NCBI GenBank assembly: GCA_937891765.1
Contig: CALAGQ010000037.1
Span: 1-64,000 of the forward strand
Direction of reading: 5' to 3'
DNA: 64,000 bases
Origin: an uncultured Nitrospina sp.
Lineage (GTDB): Bacteria; Nitrospinota; Nitrospinia; Nitrospinales; VA-1
Positions 8,272 through 16,230 of this stretch are shown here, in pieces. The position numbers and the translations under genes were made by a program. The notes below the pieces were generated by a model that ran no database searches, was not told the origin of the DNA, and saw only the letters and a program-made list of their open reading frames with translations. Position 1 is the first letter of the stretch, and the number at the start of each line of letters is the position of its first letter.

Positions 8272-8991
8272 ATGCCCAAACTAGAGTTAGGTCCTATCGG
8301 TTTACTACCCCCTTCTGCCGCAGCAATGGGTATTTTCCAACCTGAAATAGGTTCAGGAATGGATTTGGTTGAAGGAAGCCACGTTCCAACTGATAAAGCT
8401 ATTGAAAAAGCTGCGCACGAGTTGCTGACCCGACGCAATCCAACCCTTTTTCCCGGGCCGATGATTGTTTGGGGATGGAATGATGAAACCATACATAAAG
8501 CAGAAAAGGCAATGGAACTGGTCAGAGAGGTTCCCGGCATGAACGTAATTCCCATGCCAGACTACCGACCCATTTACCCTAAAATTGATCCCGAAGCGGT
8601 AATTAATCCCTGCCATCCCAATTTAACGATTAACCATAATAAGATTGAGACCTGTGCCTTTATTGGATTGCACTGCCATTTCGCAAATGTGACGCTGAAA
8701 ATGATCCGTGCAAACACCAATTGCTACACGATAGCATTTTGTGCTTACGATGGTCATGAAGATGCTCTTATCTCTTTAAGCGATTTTGACGGTTCAAAGC
8801 TACAAAAGATGACTGACGCAATTCGCAAGGCAAAAAAAGACGGCGTGGAACCTTGGGCTCTAACCAAGGATGGAAAAGAGGAACTGGAAGAAATCGCCGC
8901 TAGAAAAGCTGCCGCTAAGCACCCCGAAAAACAAGATACCACTCTATTTATGGGAGAATTGGTACAGGGGCTGGACGAAAACGCAGAGTAA
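8272..8991 (+). CDS. CO-dehydrogenase beta / acetyl-CoA synthase epsilon-like protein
   Basis: This 239-residue protein has a Rossmann-like core (PGPMIVWGWND, MNVIPMPDYRP, CYTIAFCAYDGHEDALISL) that I associate with the family named after the CO dehydrogenase beta / acetyl-CoA synthase epsilon subunit (CdhB). Homologues of this shape occur, to my recollection, in autotrophs using the reductive TCA cycle, without the rest of the CODH complex. Notable is a cluster of potential metal ligands: C114, C128, H134, C135, H136, C151, C157 and H162. The C-terminal 40 residues are charged and Ala-rich. No CODH/ACS catalytic gene is nearby. The gene stands alone, with GGAG at 8255-8258 about 13 bases before ATG 8272 and a strong terminator after it. 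The family call is from memory and moderate; catalytic function is unknown. Confidence 0.5.
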   Translation: MPKLELGPIGLLPPSAAAMGIFQPEIGSGMDLVEGSHVPTDKAIEKAAHELLTRRNPTLFPGPMIVWGWNDETIHKAEKAMELVREVPGMNVIPMPDYRPIYPKIDPEAVINPCHPNLTINHNKIETCAFIGLHCHFANVTLKMIRANTNCYTIAFCAYDGHEDALISLSDFDGSKLQKMTDAIRKAKKDGVEPWALTKDGKEELEEIAARKAAAKHPEKQDTTLFMGELVQGLDENAE

Positions 8992-9011
8992 GCACATAGA
9001 TTTACGATCTC

Positions 9012-9045
9012 AAAAAGTCCGCTTGAATCAAGCGGACTTTTTTTT
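9012..9045 (+). terminator. Rho-independent terminator
   Basis: A 14-base perfect stem (AAAAAGTCCGCTTG / CAAGCGGACTTTTT) closes a 3-base AAT loop and is followed by more T residues. It ends the transcript of the CdhB-like gene. The A-run on the left arm makes it potentially bidirectional. Confidence 0.92.
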
Positions 9046-9239
9046 GCCTACTTTTAATCACTCCGCAGGCAGAATTCATCAAAAAACAATCTTTTAGCGA
9101 TGACAGAATCAGACAATCCACTATTCTAAGTAAATACTACTCTGAAAAATATTATTCCTGTACCGATTATTCATTGGGTTAATATGTTTGCCTTGCAAAA
9201 CCGAGGTGGGTTTCCCCTCTTGCATAAAAGGAGGTTGTT

Positions 9240-9407
9240 GTGCGCGCACTGGTAATTGATGATTCCAGAGCCATCAGATTGATTCTAGGACAAATTCTTA
9301 GAGCCCTCCTCAAGTTTGAGATCATTGAGGCGGGACACGGTCTCGAGGCTCTTGAGAGACTCAAAATCCTGATAAAAATTGAGCAAAAATCCTTCGTACC
9401 AGCTTGA
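9240..9407 (+). pseudogene. CheY-like response regulator relic, frameshifted and truncated
   Basis: AGGAGG at 9229-9234 stands five bases before GTG 9240, which opens a 55-codon frame. It starts VRALVIDDSRAIRLILGQIL and continues FEIIEAGHGLEALERLK: strand 1 with the acidic DD pair, helix 1, strand 2 and helix 2 of a receiver domain. The frame then stops at TGA 9405, before the phosphoacceptor aspartate. In the +1 frame the next codons read QLDIAVV, like the third strand that leads into that aspartate, and then the match ends. I infer a frameshifted, 3'-deleted response regulator gene that kept its translation signals. The dnaK promoter begins within its last codons. A functional 55-residue mini-receiver is possible but unlikely. 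Confidence 0.65.
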
Positions 9408-9432
9408 CATAGCCGTTGTGAGGTCTTATCTA
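9404..9432 (+). promoter_or_regulatory. dnaK promoter
   Basis: TTGACA (9404-9409) and TATCTA (9427-9432) are separated by 17 bases. The extended form CTTGAC...CTTATCT resembles alphaproteobacterial RpoH heat-shock promoters as well as a housekeeping promoter. The core TTGACAT-N12-GTCTTATC recurs upstream of htrA with N11. Transcription would start near 9439, leaving a leader of about 77 bases. Confidence 0.7.
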
Positions 9433-9459
9433 ACTAGCAGATTTGTAATGAACTATCAC

Positions 9460-9483
9460 CCATTTACTCAACCCGGTAAATGG
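9460..9483 (+). promoter_or_regulatory. Hairpin in the dnaK 5' leader
   Basis: CCATTTAC and GTAAATGG form a perfect 8-base stem around an 8-base loop, 32 bases before the dnaK ATG. It is AT-rich and has no T-run, so it is not a terminator. It could be an operator or an RNA thermometer-like element, but it does not cover the Shine-Dalgarno region. It does not match the CIRCE element. Confidence 0.4.
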
Positions 9484-9515
9484 CATTTATAAAAACAAGG
9501 AAAGGATTAAAGCTC

Positions 9516-11429
9516 ATGGGAAAAATCGTAGGCATAGATTTAGGCACCACCAATTCCGTGGTCGCCGTCATGGAAGGAAGCGAACCTAAAGTTATCCTCA
9601 ATGAAGAGGGAAGCCGGACCACTCCTTCCGTAGTCGCGTTCACGAAAGAAGGCGAAATACTGGTGGGCCAAGTTGCGAAAAGACAGGCCATCGCTAACCC
9701 GGAAAACACGATTTTCTCCATCAAGCGTTTCATGGGCCGGTCCTTAAATGAAGTGTCGGAAGAAATGAAAATGGTTCCTTACGAAGTCATTCAGGGATCC
9801 AATAATGAAATACGGATTAAAGCAGGCGACAAGTCTTACACGCCACCTGAAATATCTGCCATGATTCTGCAAAAACTAAAGAAGTCTGCGGAAGCCTATC
9901 TCGGCCAACCGGTTACCGAAGCCGTTATCACCGTACCCGCATATTTCAATGATGCCCAGCGCCAGGCAACCAAAGACGCCGGTAAAATTGCCGGGCTGGA
10001 AGTTAAACGGATTATCAACGAGCCCACCGCCTCCGCGCTGGCTTATGGACTGGATAAGAAAAAAGACCACACCATTGCAGTTTATGATTTTGGTGGTGGT
10101 ACTTTTGATATTTCAATCCTTGAAGTGGGCGACAATGTCGTAGAAGTTAAAGCCACGAACGGAGATACCCATCTGGGTGGGGACAATCTCGATCAAGTCG
10201 TCATCAACTGGCTGGTAGCCGAGTTCAAAAAGGAACAGGGCATTGATCTTTCTAAAGATAATATGGCTCTGCAACGACTGAAAGAAGCGGCTGAAAAAGC
10301 CAAAATGGAACTTTCAACCACCAATGAGACCGATATCAACCTCCCCTTCATCACCGCAGATGCGGGAGGCCCCAAGCATCTCAACACCAAGCTTTCCCGA
10401 GCAAAGTTTGAAGGCATGATTGATGCCCTGCTGGAAAGATCCAAGACTCCCTGTATCCAGGCTATGAAAGATGCAGGACTTAAAGCAGATCAGATTCATG
10501 AGGCGATTCTGGTCGGAGGCTCCACCCGGGTCCCGAAGGTGCAGGAACTGGTCAAAACCCTTTTCGGCAAAGAACCTCATCGCGGTGTAAATCCGGATGA
10601 AGTGGTTGCACTGGGTGCGGCGGTTCAGGCAGGCGTCCTTTCCGGTGACGTGAAAGACATTCTTCTTCTTGATGTCACTCCACTTTCTCTCGGAATTGAA
10701 ACGCTGGGAGGAGTTACCACAAAGCTTATTGAGCGTAACACCACCATCCCCACCCGCAAAGCGGAGACTTTTTCAACGGCCGCAGACAACCAGCCCTCGG
10801 TAGAAATCAATGTTATTCAGGGTGAACGCGAAATGGCAAAGGATAACCGGTCTCTCGGTAAATTCCATCTCGACGGAATTCCACCTGCACCTCGGGGTAT
10901 GCCTCAAGTTGAGGTGACCTTTGATATTGATGCCAATGGCATTTTGCATGTGGGCGCTAAAGACAAGGGCACCGGTAAGGAACAAAAAATAACCATTACC
11001 GATTCAACCGGTTTGAAAGAAGACGAGATCGAGCAAATGGTGAAAGACGCTGAAGCAAATGCCGACGCAGACAAGGAAAGAAGAGAAAAGATTGATGTTA
11101 AAAACCAACTCGACTCCATCATTTACAGCACGGAAAAAACTCTGAGAGAAAACAAGGAAAAGCTCAAAGAGGAAGATATCAAAGAAGCCGAGGAAGTCGT
11201 CGAAGAGGCCAAGAAACACCTCGAAGGCGAGGTATCCGATATGAAAGAGCAAATCGAAAAAATCAATCAGGTTGCTCACAAACTGGCTCAGACCATGTAC
11301 TCCCAAACCCAGGAGCAAGAAGGCAGCGAAAAACCGCCAGAGGGTGAAGGAGATGCAGGCCCCGATAGCGAAAGCAAGTCGGACGACGATGTTGTCGATG
11401 CCGAGTTTGAGGATGTAGGCAAAAAATAG
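9516..11429 (+). CDS. dnaK: Chaperone DnaK (Hsp70)
   Basis: DnaK is the cytoplasmic ATP-driven Hsp70 that works with DnaJ and GrpE. From ATG 9516 it has 637 residues and begins [14 protein letters not shown], the nucleotide-binding phosphate-1 motif. Other marks are [29 protein letters not shown] and [14 protein letters not shown], the interdomain linker [11 protein letters not shown], and the C-terminal acidic tail [19 protein letters not shown] lies upstream of the start; an upstream in-frame ATG (9480) would add 12 residues not found in DnaK. The gene is followed by a GC-rich hairpin and grpE. Order dnaK-grpE-dnaJ without hrcA differs from the common hrcA-grpE-dnaK-dnaJ. Confidence 0.97.
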   Translation: MGKIVGIDLGTTNSVVAVMEGSEPKVILNEEGSRTTPSVVAFTKEGEILVGQVAKRQAIANPENTIFSIKRFMGRSLNEVSEEMKMVPYEVIQGSNNEIRIKAGDKSYTPPEISAMILQKLKKSAEAYLGQPVTEAVITVPAYFNDAQRQATKDAGKIAGLEVKRIINEPTASALAYGLDKKKDHTIAVYDFGGGTFDISILEVGDNVVEVKATNGDTHLGGDNLDQVVINWLVAEFKKEQGIDLSKDNMALQRLKEAAEKAKMELSTTNETDINLPFITADAGGPKHLNTKLSRAKFEGMIDALLERSKTPCIQAMKDAGLKADQIHEAILVGGSTRVPKVQELVKTLFGKEPHRGVNPDEVVALGAAVQAGVLSGDVKDILLLDVTPLSLGIETLGGVTTKLIERNTTIPTRKAETFSTAADNQPSVEINVIQGEREMAKDNRSLGKFHLDGIPPAPRGMPQVEVTFDIDANGILHVGAKDKGTGKEQKITITDSTGLKEDEIEQMVKDAEANADADKERREKIDVKNQLDSIIYSTEKTLRENKEKLKEEDIKEAEEVVEEAKKHLEGEVSDMKEQIEKINQVAHKLAQTMYSQTQEQEGSEKPPEGEGDAGPDSESKSDDDVVDAEFEDVGKK

Positions 11430-11443
11430 TAGCACCCAATCGC

Positions 11444-11468
11444 GTGCCCCCGAGTTCTTCGGGGGCAC
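11444..11468 (+). terminator. Hairpin between dnaK and grpE, possible partial terminator
   Basis: GTGCCCCCGA and TCGGGGGCAC form a perfect 10-base GC-rich stem with a GTTCT loop. It is followed by GATTCTTTTT, a weak T-tract. It may terminate or attenuate part of the dnaK transcript, setting a higher dnaK to grpE ratio, or stabilise the 3' end of a processed dnaK mRNA. Confidence 0.6.
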
Positions 11469-11501
11469 GATTCTTTTTCCCAATAAACATGATCAATCCC
11501 T

Positions 11502-12104
11502 ATGGCCAAAAACAAATCTGAATCACCACCCAAAGACGAACCCATCATTAATATTGTTGACCGAAGATCTTCCCTGATCGACGAAGAGACCCGTGACGAA
11601 GAGAGCGCGAACATTGACGAACGCCTGCCCACCTATGTCGAACAACTCAAGCAGGAGGCAGAAGAAAAGGACAAGCGTCTTCGCGAATACATTGCGGCTT
11701 ACAAAGAAAAATCTGGGGAAAATGATGACTTTCGCAAACGTCTCGAAAAAGATAATGACGTGCGTCTAGATCAGTTTAAGGCCAATCTGTTCGCACGCTT
11801 GATCCCTATTCTCGACAATTTGAACCGGGCCATTCAAACCACCAGCTCAAACAAAGAGGCACTTCAGCAAGGCGTGGAACTGGTCGCCAAACAATACCTT
11901 CGAGAACTGAAGAATAATGGCGTGGAAATAATCGACACCCAGAACCGAAAATTCAATCCGAATACTGACGAGGTCGTCATGACGGAGGACACCACCGATC
12001 CAGCACAAGATAATATGATTGTCGAGGAGTTGGAACCGGGATATATTTTCAAAGATAAACTGATCAAGGCCGCCAGAGTAAAAGTGGCCCATTTAAAAAC
12101 CTAA
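11502..12104 (+). CDS. grpE: Nucleotide exchange factor GrpE
   Basis: GrpE releases ADP from DnaK. The 200-residue protein has an N-terminal acidic segment, a coiled coil at about 45-100 (VEQLKQEAEEKDKRLREYIA), then the four-helix region (FARLIPILDNLNRAIQ) and the beta domain ending EELEPGYIFKDKLIKAARVKVA. Length and domain order fit the family. It starts at ATG 11502, 72 bases after dnaK, beyond the hairpin, and lies between dnaK and dnaJ, as expected for a shared heat-shock unit. No strong Shine-Dalgarno is visible. Confidence 0.94.
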   Translation: MAKNKSESPPKDEPIINIVDRRSSLIDEETRDEESANIDERLPTYVEQLKQEAEEKDKRLREYIAAYKEKSGENDDFRKRLEKDNDVRLDQFKANLFARLIPILDNLNRAIQTTSSNKEALQQGVELVAKQYLRELKNNGVEIIDTQNRKFNPNTDEVVMTEDTTDPAQDNMIVEELEPGYIFKDKLIKAARVKVAHLKT

Positions 12105-12169
12105 GGTGCTTTCCTCCCATCGGGTAGGCAGGTGTACAAAGAATTTTTTTTCTGGAAAACTAACGACTC

Positions 12170-13258
12170 ATGAGCCAACGTGATTATTATGAAGTACTCG
12201 GCGTTTCTAAAAGTGCCAATGAAAATGAACTGAAAAAGGCCTACCGACAACAAGCCCTCAAATACCATCCCGATAAAAATCCCGGCGATAAGCAGGCAGA
12301 AGATAAATTCAAAGAAGCTTCTGAAGCATACGGTATCCTGAAAGACCCTGAAAAAAGACAACTCTATGACCAGTACGGCCATGACGGCCTTAAGGGACGC
12401 GGTTTTGGCGGATCTAGTGGATTCGAGGATATCTTCTCTCAGTTTGGCGATGTTTTTGGTGACTTCTTTGGCGGTGGAGGAGGACAAAGAACCGGATCGG
12501 ATTTGCGTTTGGATATCTCTATCACCTTTGAGGAAGCGGTTTTTGGCACCCAAAAAGAAGTCGAAGTCAGCAAGCATAATCCATGTGGAACCTGCAGCGG
12601 CTCTGGAGCCAAACCCGGCCACAGTCCTCAGCCTTGCCGAACCTGCAGAGGAACCGGTCAGGTCATTCGCGCACAAGGATTTTTCAGCGTCCAATCCACC
12701 TGCCCAGATTGCCGGGGTGCCGGTCAAACCATTACCCACCCCTGCTCTGAATGCCATGGTGATGGACGGGTTCTTAAAGATAAAAAACTTTCTATCAATG
12801 TTCCAGCAGGTGTGGACGATGGCTCTCGCCTCCGATTAAGAGATGAAGGAGAGCCAGGGCCGCAGGGCCTCCCGTCCGGAGATCTTTATGTCATCATACA
12901 TGTTGCCGCACATGAGTCTTTTCATCGGGAAGGTCATGACATTCATTGCCGGCTGATGTTGACATTTTCTCAGGCCGCGCTGGGTGCGGAAATCATGGTT
13001 CCCTTGCTCGATGAAGGGAAAACGCAAGTCATATCTGTCCCTGCCGGTGTGCAAACGAATGAAAGCTATCGCATTCCAGGTGCCGGTGTTCCACAATTAC
13101 GCGGACATGGCAGAGGCGACCAGATCATTCACTTCATCGTAGAAACGCCCAAAGGTCTGAACAAGAGACAAAAGGAACTGTTTAAAGAATTGTCAGAAAT
13201 AGACGGTAAGCCCGTCAAGGAAACCTTAAAAGGATTTTTTCAAAAATTAAGGATGTAA
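12170..13258 (+). CDS. dnaJ: Chaperone DnaJ (Hsp40)
   Basis: DnaJ delivers substrates to DnaK and stimulates its ATPase. The 362-residue protein has the full type I layout: J domain at 1-70 with HPD in [10 protein letters not shown], a Gly/Phe linker ([28 protein letters not shown]), four zinc repeats ([32 protein letters not shown]) and C-terminal substrate-binding domains ([12 protein letters not shown]). It is 65 bases downstream of grpE. Two further J-domain proteins occur near 40 kb, but this is the canonical partner of DnaK. Confidence 0.96.
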   Translation: MSQRDYYEVLGVSKSANENELKKAYRQQALKYHPDKNPGDKQAEDKFKEASEAYGILKDPEKRQLYDQYGHDGLKGRGFGGSSGFEDIFSQFGDVFGDFFGGGGGQRTGSDLRLDISITFEEAVFGTQKEVEVSKHNPCGTCSGSGAKPGHSPQPCRTCRGTGQVIRAQGFFSVQSTCPDCRGAGQTITHPCSECHGDGRVLKDKKLSINVPAGVDDGSRLRLRDEGEPGPQGLPSGDLYVIIHVAAHESFHREGHDIHCRLMLTFSQAALGAEIMVPLLDEGKTQVISVPAGVQTNESYRIPGAGVPQLRGHGRGDQIIHFIVETPKGLNKRQKELFKELSEIDGKPVKETLKGFFQKLRM

Positions 13259-13372
13259 TTCTCCTCACTTAACTCCAGGCCCCATGAGCATTTAAAATAT
13301 CCTACGCCTAATAAATCACCCACCGTCTTTAAATTAAGCATCTCTCATTAAGAATTTTTAATTCCGCATTCA

Positions 13373-13400
13373 TTGACATTTAACGTTCAAGTCTTATCCT
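13373..13400 (+). promoter_or_regulatory. htrA promoter
   Basis: TTGACA (13373-13378) and TATCCT (13395-13400) are 16 bases apart. The block TTGACAT-N11-GTCTTATC, with CGTT in the spacer, closely repeats the dnaK promoter, which suggests shared stress control. The predicted start near 13407 leaves a 70-base leader containing a perfect palindrome. Confidence 0.65.
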
Positions 13401-13424
13401 TATCTCATCAGTATTAATTATCAA

Positions 13425-13444
13425 AAACCGTGATAGCACGGTTT
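13425..13444 (+). promoter_or_regulatory. Perfect palindrome in the htrA leader
   Basis: AAACCGTG-ATAG-CACGGTTT is an 8-base perfect inverted repeat with a 4-base centre. It lies about 18 bases after the predicted transcription start and 18 bases before the Shine-Dalgarno GGAGG (13463-13467). It has the size of a dimeric repressor operator and also could form an RNA tetraloop hairpin. No T-run follows. Confidence 0.5.
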
Positions 13445-13476
13445 CATAAAATCAATAGAGTTGGAGGATTATCATC

Positions 13477-14631
13477 ATGACTCAAAAATTAAAATTCTCA
13501 ATCGTATTTGCCCTGTTCACTCTGATGGTCCTTCCACTTTCTTATGGAGTTGGGACCCCGGTTTTTTTCACTGCCGATTCCGCATTTGGCCTTAGTACCA
13601 AAGCCAATCCTGTAGGCACTAACCTGATAGTGGATATCGCCAAAAATAAAAATCCTGCTGTCGTATTCGTCACATCCAAAACTAAAATTCAACCGGCAAG
13701 AGGAAATGCGCCCGGACCTTTTGGACAGTTCTCTCCGCCATCCAGGGGCGGACCTTTTATGCCTCCACCTGGCCCTCAGCCGGGGAACGGCACCGGAACT
13801 GGATTCATCATTGACCGGGAAGGACATATTCTAACCAACAATCATGTCGTGGAAGATGCCGACATCATCACAGTGACTCTGCAAAATGAGAAGGAGTATG
13901 AAGCTCGGGTTATCGGATCAGATTCCAAGACCGACATTGCGTTGATCAAAATTGTTCAGAAAAATGGAGAAAATACTTCCTTTCCGTTTTTAGCCCTGGG
14001 CGATTCGGAACAATTGGAAGTCGGTGAATGGGTAGTCGCTATCGGTAACCCGTTTGGACTATCACATACCGTGACCACAGGTGTGGTCAGCGCGAAAGGC
14101 AGGAACATTGGCGCCGGTCCTTATGACGAATTCATCCAGACGGATGCGTCGATCAACCCCGGCAACAGCGGCGGGCCGTTACTGAATATGACTGGAGAAG
14201 TCATTGGCATCAACACTGCGATCTATTCTGGCAGTGGTGGAAACGTCGGCATTGGTTTTGCCTTGCCCATTAATATGGCTAAAAATATTCTGGATGATTT
14301 GAAACAGAAAGGCAAGGTCACGCGCGGCTGGCTGGGTGTCATGATACAGAGAATCACGCCCGAGTTGCAGGAATCTTTCAAACTCAAAAATCCAATGGGC
14401 GCTCTGGTCAATGATATCGTTCCCAACGGCCCTGCTGATCTTGGCGGCATGAAACGTGGCGATGTCATCACCCGGTTTGATGGCGTTGAAATCTCATCCA
14501 TGGAAACGCTCCCCAAGCAGGTCGCATCGATCACACCGGGAAAATCCGTAAAGGTCGAAGTGATTCGCGAAGGTGAAGTCAAAACACTCGACATCAAGAT
14601 CGATCCGATGAAAGAAGAAAAACGAGCTTGA
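13477..14631 (+). CDS. Periplasmic serine protease HtrA/DegP-like
   Basis: This S1C-family protease degrades or refolds damaged envelope proteins. The 384-residue protein has an N-terminal hydrophobic export signal (KFSIVFALFTLMVLPLSYG). The catalytic triad is H123 (TNNHVVEDAD), D153 (SKTDIALIK) and S231 (NPGNSGGPLLN). One PDZ domain follows at about 285-375 (GWLGVMIQ, GALVNDIVPNGPADLGGMKRGDVI). A Pro/Gly-rich segment lies at about 75-105. DegP and DegQ have two PDZ domains, so the one-PDZ DegS-like layout is notable, but the signal lacks a clear anchor signature. It has a strong GGAGG, its own promoter and a terminator. Confidence 0.93.
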   Translation: MTQKLKFSIVFALFTLMVLPLSYGVGTPVFFTADSAFGLSTKANPVGTNLIVDIAKNKNPAVVFVTSKTKIQPARGNAPGPFGQFSPPSRGGPFMPPPGPQPGNGTGTGFIIDREGHILTNNHVVEDADIITVTLQNEKEYEARVIGSDSKTDIALIKIVQKNGENTSFPFLALGDSEQLEVGEWVVAIGNPFGLSHTVTTGVVSAKGRNIGAGPYDEFIQTDASINPGNSGGPLLNMTGEVIGINTAIYSGSGGNVGIGFALPINMAKNILDDLKQKGKVTRGWLGVMIQRITPELQESFKLKNPMGALVNDIVPNGPADLGGMKRGDVITRFDGVEISSMETLPKQVASITPGKSVKVEVIREGEVKTLDIKIDPMKEEKRA

Positions 14632-14662
14632 TTCCCCTAGTCCGTAAGGGCTAACCTCTGAG

Positions 14663-14692
14663 AGGGGACTGCTTTGTCAAGGGCAGTCCCCT
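14663..14692 (+). terminator. Terminator between htrA and gltD
   Basis: AGGGGACTGC and GCAGTCCCCT form a 10-base perfect stem, followed by TTCTACCTTTTTT. It ends htrA. On the minus strand it is followed by only a short T-tract, so it may also slow the end of the convergent gltBD transcript. Confidence 0.8.
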
Positions 14693-14716
14693 TTCTACCT
14701 TTTTTATTCAGAAAGA

Positions 14717-16204
14717 TTATTTCAGGAATTGACTGTGAGGAAGTTGGGTCTCCCCCATGAGGTGGAGATCGACCGATCTTGCGGCTTCGCGGCCTTCAGC
14801 AATGGCCCAGACGACCAGTGACTGTCCTCTAGTCATATCCCCGGCAACAAAAACTCCATCCACACTGGTCATTTTATTATCATCGCAAGCAACGTTTCCG
14901 CGCGCGTCCAGATCCATCCCCAGTTCCACAAGCATGCCTTCATGAATGGGGTGAACAAAACCCATGGCCAGCAGAACCAGTTCGACTTCCAACTCAAACT
15001 CGGATTCAGGCGCTTCCTGCATTTGCGGGCGGCCTGTTTCGGGATCAGGATCACCAAACTCAATTTTCACGCCATGAATTTTGGAGATTTTGCCATCCTT
15101 GCCAGAAAACTTTTTAGTGGACACACAATATTCCGTGATCTTGTCTTTGCCTTCGCGTTCATTGGCTTCTTCATGTGAAGAGGAAACCCTGAATACTTTT
15201 GGCCACTGCGGCCAAGGGTTGTCATCGCTTCTCTCTCGGGGTGGCTCCGGCAAAAGTTCAAACTGATAAACATTTTTCGCGCCTTGCCGGAGTGATGTTC
15301 CCAGACAATCCGACCCGGTATCGCCACCGCCGATGATCAAAACATTTTTGCCTTTGGCGGTGATTGATATATCTTCAGGAATCGTATCTCCCTCATTACG
15401 TTTATTCTGTTGCGGTAGAAAGTCCATGGCAAAATGAATGCCATCAAGGTCGCGTCCTTCCACCGGAATATCACGGGGTTTCTGAGACCCTCCACAAAGC
15501 ACCACAGAATCAAACTCAGCTTTCAATTCGTTGGCAGATTTATTGACTCCAACATTGACACTCGTCTTAAAAATCACGCCGGATTCTTCCAGCACCTTTA
15601 TTCGGCGCTTAACAATTTCTTTATCCAGTTTAAAATGAGGGATGCCATACATCAGCAGCCCGCCGACACGGTCTTCTTTTTCGAAAACAGTAACTTCATG
15701 GCCCACGCTATTAAGCTGATCAGCACAAGCCAGCCCCGCAGGCCCCGACCCCACCACTGCTATTTTTTTTCCTGTACGGGACTCTGGTTTGTTAGGCTTG
15801 ATGAATCCCTTCTCAAATCCTACTTCCGCGATCATCTCTTCGATCTTACAAATCGTCACCGCCGGTTCCGAGATACCGAGTACACAGGCACCTTCACAGG
15901 GAGCCGGGCAAACACGCCCAGTAAACTCGGGAAAGTTATTGGTCTTCTGTAACAGTTCCACTGCCTCCCGGTACCGGCCTCGATACACCATATCGTTCCA
16001 GTCGGGAATCAGGTTCCCCAGCGGACACCCGGCTTCACTCTGACAAAACGGAACTCCACAGTCCATACAACGAGCTCCCTGCTCCTTATATTTTTCTTCT
16101 GACAGAGGAATGTAGCACTCCTTCTGATCCTTAAGCCGCTCATCAACCGGGCGGCTAGACGGTGTCTCCCGCCCGTATTCCATGAATCCTTTTATAGCAC
16201 CCAT
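14717..16204 (-). CDS. gltD: Glutamate synthase small subunit (beta, GltD)
   Basis: GltD passes electrons from NAD(P)H through FAD and Fe-S clusters to GltB. The 495-residue protein has an N-terminal cysteine domain (CMDCGVPFCQSEAGCPLGN and CPAPCEGACVLGI) for two 4Fe-4S clusters. An FAD-binding motif (VVGSGPAGLACADQL) lies near residue 150, an NAD(P)H-binding motif (VLIIGGGDTGSDCLGT) near 290, and DGVFVAGDMTRGQSLVVWA near the C-terminus. It is transcribed leftward, 26 bases downstream of gltB, in one operon. The conserved order is gltB-gltD. Confidence 0.95.
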   Translation of the reverse strand: MGAIKGFMEYGRETPSSRPVDERLKDQKECYIPLSEEKYKEQGARCMDCGVPFCQSEAGCPLGNLIPDWNDMVYRGRYREAVELLQKTNNFPEFTGRVCPAPCEGACVLGISEPAVTICKIEEMIAEVGFEKGFIKPNKPESRTGKKIAVVGSGPAGLACADQLNSVGHEVTVFEKEDRVGGLLMYGIPHFKLDKEIVKRRIKVLEESGVIFKTSVNVGVNKSANELKAEFDSVVLCGGSQKPRDIPVEGRDLDGIHFAMDFLPQQNKRNEGDTIPEDISITAKGKNVLIIGGGDTGSDCLGTSLRQGAKNVYQFELLPEPPRERSDDNPWPQWPKVFRVSSSHEEANEREGKDKITEYCVSTKKFSGKDGKISKIHGVKIEFGDPDPETGRPQMQEAPESEFELEVELVLLAMGFVHPIHEGMLVELGMDLDARGNVACDDNKMTSVDGVFVAGDMTRGQSLVVWAIAEGREAARSVDLHLMGETQLPHSQFLK

Positions 16205-16230
16205 TAAGCTTCTATACCCTTTCGTTATCT

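Noticed and set aside
9404-9516. CIRCE element (HrcA operator) before dnaK
   Set aside because: The leader has a different inverted repeat; no TTAGCACTC-N9-GAGTGCTAA match is present.
12101-12757. 218-residue minus-strand open frame opposite dnaJ
   Set aside because: It mirrors the cysteine-rich and Gly-rich coding of dnaJ and has no motif or ribosome site of its own.
15434-15952. 172-residue plus-strand frame within gltD
   Set aside because: Antisense to a firm gene and without recognisable domains.
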